Of a stretch of DNA of 64,000 nt, positions 11,314 through 20,213 are shown piece by piece. Under the pieces are notes generated by a model. It did no database searches. It was not told the DNA's origin and was given only the letters and a program-made list of their open reading frames with translations. The position numbers and the translations under genes are program-made. Position 1 is the first letter of the stretch. Each line of letters begins with the position of its first letter. The stretch covers positions 91,650,693 through 91,714,692 of the forward strand of contig NC_092045.1 in the NCBI RefSeq assembly GCF_003086295.3, written 5' to 3'. Origin of the DNA: Arachis hypogaea (lineage: Eukaryota > Streptophyta > Magnoliopsida > Fabales > Fabaceae).

Positions 11314-13117
11314 TGGTGGACGAAATTGTGATCACTTGTTCTTTTGTTTATAAAGGATGTATATTCTGAGGGCATTGTTTATTTCCTTCACAATCTCGTT
11401 CAACTACCAGCAAGTGTACTGGGTCGTCCAAGTAATAACCTTACGTGAGTAAGGGTCGAATCCACAGAGATTGTTGGTATGAAGCAAGCTATGGTCACCT
11501 TGCAAATCTCAGTTAGGCAGATTAAAAATGGTTTATGGGTTTTCGAATAATTAATAATAAAAAGAAGAAATAATAAAAGGGATAGAGCACTTATGCAGAT
11601 TCATTGGTAGAGGTATCTTTTAAGTATATACAGCTGCTGCATAGCTCAAGCACGCCTGCACTCCTACTGCTTCTACTCAATCCTTCTTACTCCTTTCCAT
11701 GGCAAGCTTTGTATAGGGGTTCACCATCAACTGTGGCTACTTTCATTCCTCACGGGGAAATAACCTGTGCGGCTGTCACTCGCACAGCTAACCAGTCTGG
11801 AGGCATCACCCATGGCTGATGGCTACATCCCATCCTCGCAGTGAAAACTATGCTAACGCACTCTGTCACAGTACGGCTAATCACCGGTTGGTTCCCGCTC
11901 CTACTGGAATAGAATCCCTCTTTTGCGTCTGTCACCAACGCCCAGCAGGTTAAAGTTTGAAGCACGTCACGGTCATTCATGATCGGAATCCTACTCAGAA
12001 CACCACAGACAAGGTTGGACTTTTCAGACTCCCAGGATCCTACTCGGAACACCACAGACAAGGTTGGACTTTCCGGATCCAGATGAATGCCGCCAACTAT
12101 CTAACTTATACCACGAAGATTCTGTTGGGGAATCTAAGAGATACGCATTCAAGCTCTGTTGCATGTAGAACGGACATGGTTGTCAATCACGCGCATTCAT
12201 AATTGAGAATGATAATGAGGGTAATCTAACTCATCACATTCATCATGTTCTTGGGTACGAATGAATATCTTGGAATAAGAATAAAAGAGATTTGAATAAA
12301 AGAAGATAGAATTTCATTAATACTTGAGGTACAGCAGAGCTCCACACCCTTAATCTATGGTGTGCAGAAACTCCACCGTTGAAAATACATAAGCAAAGAG
12401 TTCAGGCATGGCCGAATGGCCAGCCCTCTCTAACGTGATCAATGATCCCTTAAGATGAAGAATAAAACAAAACTGAGATCAAAGATGTCTAATACAATAG
12501 ATAAATGTCCTATATATACTAGACTAGCTACTAGGGTTTACATGAGTAAGTAATTGATGCATAAATCCACTTCCGGGGCCCACTTGGTGTATGCTTGGGC
12601 TGAGCTTGATTAATTCACGAGCTAAGGCATATCTTGGCGTTGAACTCTGAGTTATGACGTGTTTTGGGCGTTCAACTCCGGATCATGACGTTTTTCTGGC
12701 GTTTAACTCCAGACAGCAGCGTGTACTTGGCGTTCAACGCCAAGTTACGTCATCATTCGTCGAATAAAGTATGGACTATTATATATTGCTGGAAAGCTCT
12801 GGATGTCTACTTTCCAACGCCGTTGAGAGCGCGCCAATTGGAGTTCTGTAGCTCCAGAAAATCCATTTCGAGTGCAGGGAGGTCAGAATCCAACAGCATC
12901 AGCAGTCCTTTTGTTAGCCTTTTTCAGAGTTTTGCTCAAATCCCTCAATTTCAGTCAGAATTTACCTGAAATCATAGAAAAACACACAAACTCATAGTAA
13001 AGTCGAGAAATGTGAATTTAACATCAAAACTAGTGAAAACATCCCTAAAAGTAACTTAAACTTACTAAAAACTATATGAAAACAATGCCAAAAAGCGTAT
13101 AAATTATCCGCTCATCA
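11314..13117 (-). repeat. 3' LTR of element Y
   Basis: It starts TGATGAGCGGATAATTTATA and ends CGTCCACCA on the - strand. GGCGTT-type palindromes lie at 12633-12745. The small open frames here recur at a fixed 8900-bp offset in the other LTR and are not genes. Confidence 0.93.
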
Positions 13118-14193
13118 CAACACCAAACTTAAATTGTTGCTTGTCCCCAAGCAACTGAAAATCAAATAGGATAAAAGAAGAGAATATACTATAAAGTCCA
13201 AAATATCAATGAATATTAATTTAATTAGATGAGCGGGACTTGTAGCTTTTTGCTTCTGAACAGTTTTGGCATCTCACTTTTTCCTTTGAAGTTTAGAGTG
13301 ATTGGCTTCTCTAGGAACTTAGAATTTCAGATAGTGTTATTGACTTTCCTAGTTAGGCATGTTGATTCTTGAACACAGCTACTTTATGAGTCTTGGCTGT
13401 GGCCCTAAGCACTTTGTCTTCCAGTATTACCACCGGATACACAAATGCCACAGACACATAACTGGGTGAACCTTTTCAGATTGTGACTCAACTTTGCTAA
13501 AATCCCCAGTTAGTGGTGTCCAGAGCTCTTAAGCACACTCTTTTGCTTTGGATCACGACTTTAACCACTCAGTCTCAAGCTTTTCACTTGGACCTTCATG
13601 ACACAAGCACATGGTTAGGGACAGCTTGATTTAGCCGCTTAGGCCTGGATTTTATTTCCTTGGGCCCTCCTATCCATTGATGCTCAAAGCCTTGGATCCT
13701 TGCTACCCTTGCCTTTTGGTTTTAAGGGCTATTGGCTTTTTCTGCTTGCTTTTTCTTTCTATTTTTTTTTCGCCACTTTTTTTTTTCACTGCTTTTTCTT
13801 GCTTCAAGAATCAATTCATGAATTTTTCAGTTCATCAATAACATTTCTCTTTGTTCATCATTCTTTCAAGAGCCAACAATTTTAACACTCATAAACAACA
13901 AGATCAAAAATATGCACTGTTCAAGCATTCATTCAGAAAACAAAAATTATTGCCACCACATCAATATAATTAAATTAAATTCACTAATAATTTCGAAAAT
14001 TATGTACTTCTTGTTCTTTTGAATTAAAACATTTTTCTTTTAAGAGAGGTGAAAGACTAATGGATTTTATTCATAGCTTTAAGGCATGGTTACACACTAA
14101 TGATCATGAAGTAGAAACACAAAAACATAGATAAACATAACACTTAAAAACCGAAAACAGAAAGAAAATAAAGAACAAGGAATGAATCCACCT
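13118..14193 (-). other. 3' spacer of element Y with hairpins and LTR-proximal module
   Basis: It is non-coding. Next to the LTR are TAAGTTTGGTGT (13120-13131) and the hairpin GCTTGGGGACAAGC (13139-13152), both on the - strand. Further in, TAACTGGG (13459-13466) pairs with CCCAGTTA (13505-13512), and 13611-13619 pairs with 13669-13677 (8 of 9 bases). These correspond to the tandem hairpins of X and E1. Confidence 0.65.
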
Positions 14194-15330
14194 CTAGTGG
14201 CGTCTTCTTCTTGAAGGACCAATGATGTTCTTCAACTCTTCTATGTCCCTTCCTTGCCTTTGTTGCTCCTCTCTCATAGCTCTTTGATCTTCTCTTATTT
14301 CTTGGAGAGTGAGGGTGTGTTCATGGTGTTCCACCCTTAGTTGTTCCACGTTTTGGCTCAAGTCTTTTAAGGAGGTACTGAGTTGCTCCCAATAGTTGTT
14401 GGGAGGAAAGTGTATTCCATGAGGCATTTGTTGATGAACTTCCTCATGTTCTCCTTGGGGGCCGTGAGGGACTTCCCTTGTTTGCTCCATCCTTTTCTTG
14501 GTGATGGGCTTGTCTTCTTCAATGGAGACATCTCCATCTATGATAACTCCAGCTGAGTAGCATAAATGGCATATGAGGTGGGGGAAGGCTAGCCGTGCCA
14601 TGTATGAAGGCTTGTCATCTATTTTGTAGAGTTCATTGGCTATGACTTCATGAACCTCTACTTCCTCTCCAATCATGATGCTATGAATCATGATTGCCCG
14701 ATCCACAGTAACTTCAGATCGGTTGCTTGTAGGGATGATGGATCTTTGGATGAACTCCAGCCATCCTCTAGCTACAGGCTTGAGGTCCAGTCTTCTTAGT
14801 TGGACTGGTTTGCCTTTGGAGTCTACTCTCCATTGGGCGCCTTCCACACAAATGTCCATTAGGACTTGGTCCAACCTTTGATTGAAGTTGACCCTCCTTG
14901 TGTAGGGGCGTTCATCACCTTGCATCATGGGTAGATGAAACGCCAACCTCACATTTTCCGGACTGAAATCTAAGTATTTCCCCCGAACCATTGTGAGATA
15001 GTTCTTTGGATTCGGGTTCATACTTTGATCATGGTTCCTAGTGATCCATGCATTAGCATAGAACTCTTGAACCATCAATAATCCGACTTGTTGCATGGGG
15101 TTGGTTATGACTTCCCACCCTCTTCTTTGGATCTCATGTCGGATTTCCGGATACTCATTCTTTTTGAGCTTGAAGGGGACCTCAGGGATCACCCTCTTCT
15201 TTGCCACAACATCATAGAAGTGGTCTTGGTGGCTCTTGGAGATGAATCTCTCCTTTTCCCATGATTCGGAAGTGGAAGCTTTTACCTTCCCTTTTCCTTT
15301 TCTTGAGGAAACTCCGGTCTTGGGTGCCAT
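14194..15330 (-). CDS. ORF2 of element Y: putative plant transposon protein, 378 aa
   Basis: An intact reading frame from ATG 15330. The first 40 residues are Lys/Ser-rich. Residues about 40-260 contain the pattern typical of the plant 'putative plant transposon protein' domain: VPFKLKKNEYPEI, RRGWEV, EFYANAW, MVRGKYLDFSPE, RLDQVLMDI, LDLKPVARGWLEFIQRSIIPTSN, VEVHEVI, ARLAFPHLICHLC. Residues about 310-370 (LSTSLKDLSQNVEQLR... to EELKNII) are strongly charged with heptad-like leucines, probably a coiled coil, and the tail is RRRRH. The biochemical function of this domain is not known to me. Element X carries a decayed copy at the same place. The frame has its own upstream TATA box, so it may be expressed separately from gag. 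Confidence 0.85.
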   Translation of the reverse strand: MAPKTGVSSRKGKGKVKASTSESWEKERFISKSHQDHFYDVVAKKRVIPEVPFKLKKNEYPEIRHEIQRRGWEVITNPMQQVGLLMVQEFYANAWITRNHDQSMNPNPKNYLTMVRGKYLDFSPENVRLAFHLPMMQGDERPYTRRVNFNQRLDQVLMDICVEGAQWRVDSKGKPVQLRRLDLKPVARGWLEFIQRSIIPTSNRSEVTVDRAIMIHSIMIGEEVEVHEVIANELYKIDDKPSYMARLAFPHLICHLCYSAGVIIDGDVSIEEDKPITKKRMEQTREVPHGPQGEHEEVHQQMPHGIHFPPNNYWEQLSTSLKDLSQNVEQLRVEHHEHTLTLQEIREDQRAMREEQQRQGRDIEELKNIIGPSRRRRH

Positions 15331-15366
15331 TGATGGTGAAAAAAATAAAAAGCTAGGCTTTTTACC

Positions 15367-15398
15367 ACACCAAACTTAAAATTTGCTCGTCCTCGAGC
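15367..15398 (-). other. ORF2-leader motif and hairpin, element Y
   Basis: On the - strand GCTCGAGGACGAGC (15398-15385) forms a 5-bp stem with an AGGA loop, followed by TAAGTTTGGTGT (15378-15367) and then the ORF2 ATG at 15330. Compared with GCTTGAGGACAAGC elsewhere, the fourth stem pair is C-G in place of T-A, a paired change. Confidence 0.7.
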
Positions 15399-15519
15399 AA
15401 AAAGAAAAGAAGAGTAGAAGAAGAAGAAGAAGAAAATGTGAGTAGAGAGGGAGAAGGGGGGTTCGGCTATGTAGAGAAGAAGGGGTTATGTTGTGTGAAA
15501 ATGAAGAAGAAAAGAGAGG

Positions 15520-15527
15520 TATTTATA
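15520..15527 (-). promoter_or_regulatory. Possible internal promoter (TATA box) for ORF2
   Basis: The - strand reads CCCTATAAATACC about 190 bp upstream of the ORF2 ATG, followed by a C/T-rich leader. Element X has CATAAATAA at the same relative place (about 8246). It is well separated from the LTR promoter. Inference from sequence only. Confidence 0.5.
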
Positions 15528-15880
15528 GGGAGGGGGGAGGGTTAGGTTTCGGCCATTTTGGGTGGGAATGGGTGGGAAATTGAATTTGAATGTAATGGGG
15601 GTAGGTGGGGTTTATGAGGAAGAGGAGGTTGATGTGAATGGTGCATGGGGTAATTGGGAAGAGGAATTGATGTGATTGGTGAAGGTTTTTGGGAAGGGTG
15701 ATATTGAAAATGAGATTTGGATTAGGAGAGTGTGAATAGGATTAAAAGAAAAGGTAGGTGGGGATCCTGTGGGGTCCACAGGTCCTGAGGTGGGGATCTT
15801 GTGGGGTCCACAGGTCCTGAGGTGAAAAGAAATACCATTCCTTCACCCTATAGGCGTGTAAATTGCCTTCATGCACCATT

Positions 15881-16122
15881 CTGGCGTTCAAACGCCCATT
15901 GGTGCATGTTCTGGGCGTTAAACGCCCATGTGATGTTTGATTCTGGCGTTGAACGCCAGTTTCAAGCTTGTTTCTAGCGTTCAGCGCCAGATTGTCCTCT
16001 GCGTGCGCATCCTGGCGTTAAACGCCAGGATGTTGCTTGTTTTGGGCGTTCAGCGCCAGGAAGATGCTCTGTTCTGGCGTTGAACGCCCGCCAGATGCAT
16101 CTTCTGGGCGCTGAACGCCGGC
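15881..16122. repeat. Internal GGCGTTNAACGCC palindrome array of element Y
   Basis: At least seven imperfect palindromes of the type TGGCGTTNAACGCCA, each followed by about 20 bp of unrelated spacer, sit between the gag end and the ORF2 promoter. The same word occurs in the Y LTR (12633-12745 and 21533-21645) and in the LTR of W (50703-50930). Confidence 0.85.
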
Positions 16123-16353
16123 CCGTGCGTCCTCCAGGGTGAAAAATTTTTTTCTTCTGTTTTTGACTCTGTTTTTAATTTTTTTTTATTTTTTCGTGAC
16201 TCCTCATGATCATGTACCTAATTAACACACAAAAATAACAAAGAAACAAAATAAAATAAAATTAGATAAATAAAATTGGGTTGCCTCCCAACAAGCGCTT
16301 CTTTAATGTCAATAGCTTGACAGTGGCTCTCATGGAGCCACAGAGCAATCAAG

Positions 16354-18669
16354 TCAATGTTGTCTAGTCCCAACACCAAACTTAGAGTTTGGATATGGGG
16401 TTTGGACACCAAACTTAGAGTTTGGTTGTGGCCTCACAATACCAAACTTAGAGTTTGACTGTGTGGGCTCTTCTTGACTTTGAACTGAGAGAAGCTCTTC
16501 ATGCTTACTCTCTTTTGTCACAGAAGGATTGCCATGTGCTTGAAACACAAGGTATTCTCCATTCACTTGAAGGACTAACTCTCCTCTGTTGACATCTATC
16601 ACAGCTTCTGCTGTGGCTAGGAAAGGTCTTCCTAGGATGATGCATTCATCATCTTCCTTCCTAGTATCTAGGATTAGGAAATCAGCAGGGATGTAAAAGT
16701 CTTCAACTTTTACTAGCACGTCCTCTACTATCCCATGAGCTTCTCTCATGGATTTATCTGCCAATTGTAATGAGAACAAGGCAGGTTGTACCTCAATGAT
16801 TCCCAGCTTCTCCATTACAGAGAGTGGCAAAAGGTTTATTCCTGACCCAAGATCACATAGAGCTTTCTCAAAGCTCATGGTGCCAATGGTGCAAGGTATT
16901 AAGAACTTGCCAGGATCTTGTCTCTTTTGAGGTAGAGTTTCCTGAATCCAAGTATCCAAATCACTAATGAGCAAGGGAGGTTCACTTTCCCAAGTCTCAT
17001 TACCAAACAGCTTCGCATTCAGTTTCATGATAGCTCCTAGATATTGAGCAACTTGCTCACTAGTCACATCTTCATCCTCCTCAGAGGATGAATAATAGTC
17101 AGAGCTCATGAATGGCAGAAGGAGATTTAGTGGAATCTCTATGGTCTCTGTGTGAGCCTCAGATTCCTCAGGATCCTTATTAGGAAGCTCCTTCTTGCTT
17201 GGAGGACGTCCCAAGAGTTCTTTCTCACTAGGATTTTCGTCCTCCTCCTCCTTTGTGCTTTCGGCCATGTTGACTAAGTCAATGGCTTTGCACTCTCCTT
17301 TTGGATTCTCTTCTGTATTACTTGGGAGAATACTGGGAGGAGTTTCAATAACTTTCTTACTCAACTGGCCTACTTGTGCCTCCAAATTTCTAATGGAGGA
17401 TCTTGTTTCATTCATGAAACTGAAGATGGCCTTTGACAGATCAGAGACTATATTAGCTAAATTAGAATTATTTTGTTCAGAGTTCTCTGTCTGTTGCTGA
17501 GAAGATGATGGATATGGCTTACTATTATTCAGCCTATTGCGTCCACCATTGTTAAAACCTTGTTGAGGTTTTTGTTGATCCTTCCAGGAGAAATTTGGAT
17601 GATTTCTCCATGATGGGTTATAGGTATTTCCATATGGTTCACCCAGATAATTAACCTCTGCCATGGCAGGGTTCTCAGGATCATAAGCTTCTTCAGAAGC
17701 TACCTCTCTAGTACTGTTGGATGCATGTTGCAATCCATTCAGATTTTGAGAGATCATGTTGACCTGTTGAGTCAACACTTTGTTCTGAGCCAGTATGGCA
17801 TTCAGAGCATCAATTTCAAGAACTCCCTTCTTCTGAGGGACCCCATTATTCACGGAATTCCTCTCAGAGGTATACATGAACTGGTTGTTTGCAACCATGT
17901 CAATGAGTTCTTGAGCCTCTTCAGGCGTTTTCTTCAGGTGAATAGATCCACCTGCAGAATGGTCCAGTGACATTTTCGAAAATTCAGAGAGACCATAATA
18001 GAATATATCTAATAGGGTCCATTCTGAAAACATGTCAGATGGACATCTTTTGGTCAGCTTCTTGTATCTCTCCCAAGCTTCATAGAGGGATTCACCATCT
18101 TTTTGTTTGAAAGTTTGAACATCCACTCTCAGCTTGCTCAGCTTTTGAGGAGGAAAGAATTTATCTAAGAAGGCAGTGACCAGCTTATCCCAGGAGTCCA
18201 GGCTATCCTTAGGTTGTGAATCCAACCATATTCTAGCTCTGTCTCTTACAGCAAAAGGGAAAAGCATGAGTCTGTAGACTTCAGGATTAACTCCATTCGT
18301 CTTTACAGTATCACAGACTTGCAAGAATTCAGTTAAAAACTGATAAGGATCTTCAGATGGAAGTCCATAAAACTTGCAGTTTTGTTGCATTAATGCAACT
18401 AGTTGAGGCTTAAGCTCAAAGTTATTGGCTCCAATGGCAGGAATGGAGATGCTTCTTCCATCAAACTTGGATGTTGGCTTTGTGAAGTCACCAAGCATTC
18501 TCCTTGCATTATTATTATTATTTTCGGCCATCTCTTCCTCTTGTTTGAAATTTTCTAAAAGGTTGCCTCTGGATTGTTGTAATTTAGCTTCTCTTAATTT
18601 TCTCTTCAGAGTCCTTTCAGGTTCTGGATCAGCTTCAACAAGAGTGCCTTTATCCTTGTTCCTGCTCAT
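16354..18669 (-). CDS. gag-pr: Gag-protease polyprotein of element Y, 771 aa
   Basis: An intact frame from ATG 18669. The N-terminus is highly charged. Residues about 85-260 form the retrotransposon gag domain (ANNFELKPQLVALMQQNCKFYG, DPYQFLTEFLQVCDTVKTNGV, RDRARIWLDSQP, CPSDMFSEWTLLDIFYYGL). A Gln/Asn/Glu-rich linker follows. Near residue 605 is a retroviral-type aspartic protease signature, LCDLGSGINLLPLSVMEKLG, with ILGRPFLATAEAVIDV further on, as in Athila-like elements. I see no CCHC zinc knuckle. The frame stops soon after the protease, with no reverse transcriptase. The last 30 residues are three NSKFG repeats encoded by the motif TAAGTTTGGTGT. The same gag type, decayed, lies at 60087-60920. 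Confidence 0.92.
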   Translation of the reverse strand: MSRNKDKGTLVEADPEPERTLKRKLREAKLQQSRGNLLENFKQEEEMAENNNNNARRMLGDFTKPTSKFDGRSISIPAIGANNFELKPQLVALMQQNCKFYGLPSEDPYQFLTEFLQVCDTVKTNGVNPEVYRLMLFPFAVRDRARIWLDSQPKDSLDSWDKLVTAFLDKFFPPQKLSKLRVDVQTFKQKDGESLYEAWERYKKLTKRCPSDMFSEWTLLDIFYYGLSEFSKMSLDHSAGGSIHLKKTPEEAQELIDMVANNQFMYTSERNSVNNGVPQKKGVLEIDALNAILAQNKVLTQQVNMISQNLNGLQHASNSTREVASEEAYDPENPAMAEVNYLGEPYGNTYNPSWRNHPNFSWKDQQKPQQGFNNGGRNRLNNSKPYPSSSQQQTENSEQNNSNLANIVSDLSKAIFSFMNETRSSIRNLEAQVGQLSKKVIETPPSILPSNTEENPKGECKAIDLVNMAESTKEEEDENPSEKELLGRPPSKKELPNKDPEESEAHTETIEIPLNLLLPFMSSDYYSSSEEDEDVTSEQVAQYLGAIMKLNAKLFGNETWESEPPLLISDLDTWIQETLPQKRQDPGKFLIPCTIGTMSFEKALCDLGSGINLLPLSVMEKLGIIEVQPALFSLQLADKSMREAHGIVEDVLVKVEDFYIPADFLILDTRKEDDECIILGRPFLATAEAVIDVNRGELVLQVNGEYLVFQAHGNPSVTKESKHEELLSVQSQEEPTQSNSKFGIVRPQPNSKFGVQTPYPNSKFGVGTRQH
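16373..16450 (-). repeat. Triplicated TAAGTTTGGTGT motif at the gag 3' end
   Basis: CCAAACTCTAAGTTTGGTGT-like units occur three times (16439-16450, 16406-16417, 16373-16384), one with a T for C change. They encode PNSKFG repeats. The motif is the same one that precedes ORF2 and the 3' LTR. Confidence 0.85.
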
Positions 18670-20187
18670 AAGAAAGAGAAGAAAACAGGAAAAGAAAGAG
18701 GAATCCTCTATGTCACAGTATAGAGATTCCCTTATGTTAGTAGAAGAAGAAAGGGGTAGAAGAATGAAGAAGGATGAAGAAGAATTCGGATTTGGATGAA
18801 GTGAGGTGAAGAGAAGTGTTAGTAATTAAATAATTAAATAGAAGAAGATAAGAGAAGGAAATTTTCGAAAATAATTTTGAAAAAGAAGTTAGTAATTTCG
18901 AAAATTAAAGATAAGATGAGATTAAAATTAAAATTTAAAACAAAAAGAATTTTTGAAAAAGAGAGGGAGAATTTTCGAAAATTAGAGAGGGAAAAGTAGT
19001 TAGGTGATTTTGAAAAAGATAAGAAACAAACAAAAAGTTAGTTAGTTGATTTGAAAAAGATTTGAAATCAAATTTTGAAAAAGATAAGAAGATAAGAAGT
19101 TAGATAAGATATTTTGAAATCAAATTTTGAAAAAGATAAAATTTTTTTGAAAAAGATAAGATAAAAGATAAAAAGATATATTTGAAAAAGATATTTGAAA
19201 AAAAAAAAGATTTAGTTTTAAAAATTACTTAACTAACAAGAAACTACAAGATAAGATTCTAGAATTTAAAGATTGAACCTTTCTTAACAAGAAAGTAACA
19301 AACTTCAAATTTTTGAACCAATCACATTAGTTGTTAGCTAATTTTTCGAAAATTGGATAAAAAGATAAGAAAAAGATTTTGAAAATATTTTGAAAAATAT
19401 TTTTGAAATTTTCGAAAATTAAAAAAAATGAAAAAGATATGATTTTTGAAAAAGATTTTGAAAAGATAAGATTTTTAAAATTGAAATTTTGACTTGACTT
19501 GTAAGAAACAACTAATTTTGAAAATTTTTGACCAAGTCAATCCCAAAATTTCGAAATTTTGGAGGGAAATAAGGAAAAGATATTTTTGAAATCAAATTTT
19601 GAATGAAAAACACAAAAATGACCCAAAACATGAAAATTTTGGATCAAGACACAAGATGCATGCAAGAATGCTATGAATGTCAAGATGAACACCAAGAACA
19701 CTATGAAGATCATGATGAACATCAAGAACATAATTTTGAAAAATTTTTGATGCAAAGAAAACATGCAAGACACCAAACTTAGAAATCTTTAATGCATGAA
19801 AATTATGAATGCAAAAATGCACATGAAAAACAACAAAAGACACAAAACAAGAAATCATCAAGATCAAACAAGAGGACTTGTCAAGAACAACTTGAAGATC
19901 ATGAAGAACACTATGAATGCATGAATTTTCGAAAATAATGCAAGAAAAATTTTAAAAGCATGCACTTGACACCAAACTTAAAAATCAACACAATACTCAA
20001 ACAAGAAACACAAAATATTTTTTATTTTTATGATTTTCTAATTTTTTTGTATTTTTATTGATTTTTTTTTCGAAAATAAAGTTTAGAAAAACGAAAAATA
20101 AAAGAAAGATTTTTTGAAAAAGATTTTTGAAAAGAAAATTACCTAATCTGAGCAACAAGATGAACCGTCAGTTGTCCATACTCGAAC
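18670..20187 (-). other. Leader region of element Y between primer site and gag
   Basis: No gene. It is dominated by simple A/T sequence: the + strand repeats TTTGAAAAAGATAAGA-like words and TTTTCGAAAAT. Two further motif copies ACACCAAACTTA (+ sense) lie at 19770-19781 and 19969-19980. The frames at 19537-19867 are low-complexity translations. Confidence 0.7.
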
Positions 20188-20207
20188 AATCCCCGGCAAC
20201 GGCGCCA
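20188..20207 (-). other. Primer-binding site of element Y
   Basis: The - strand reads TGGCGCCGTTGCCGGGGATT, 6 bp from the LTR end. This fits the 3' end of tRNA-Asp, as used by Athila-like elements. Confidence 0.88.
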
Positions 20208-20213
20208 AAAACT

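Noticed and set aside
11604..12969. Set of four small frames repeated at 20504-21869
   Set aside because: They lie in the two LTRs of element Y, repeat because the LTRs are duplicates, and resemble no protein family.
15881..16122. CRISPR-like repeat-spacer array
   Set aside because: Repeats are short, imperfect palindromes with variable spacing in a plant retrotransposon. No cas genes exist and the genome is eukaryotic.
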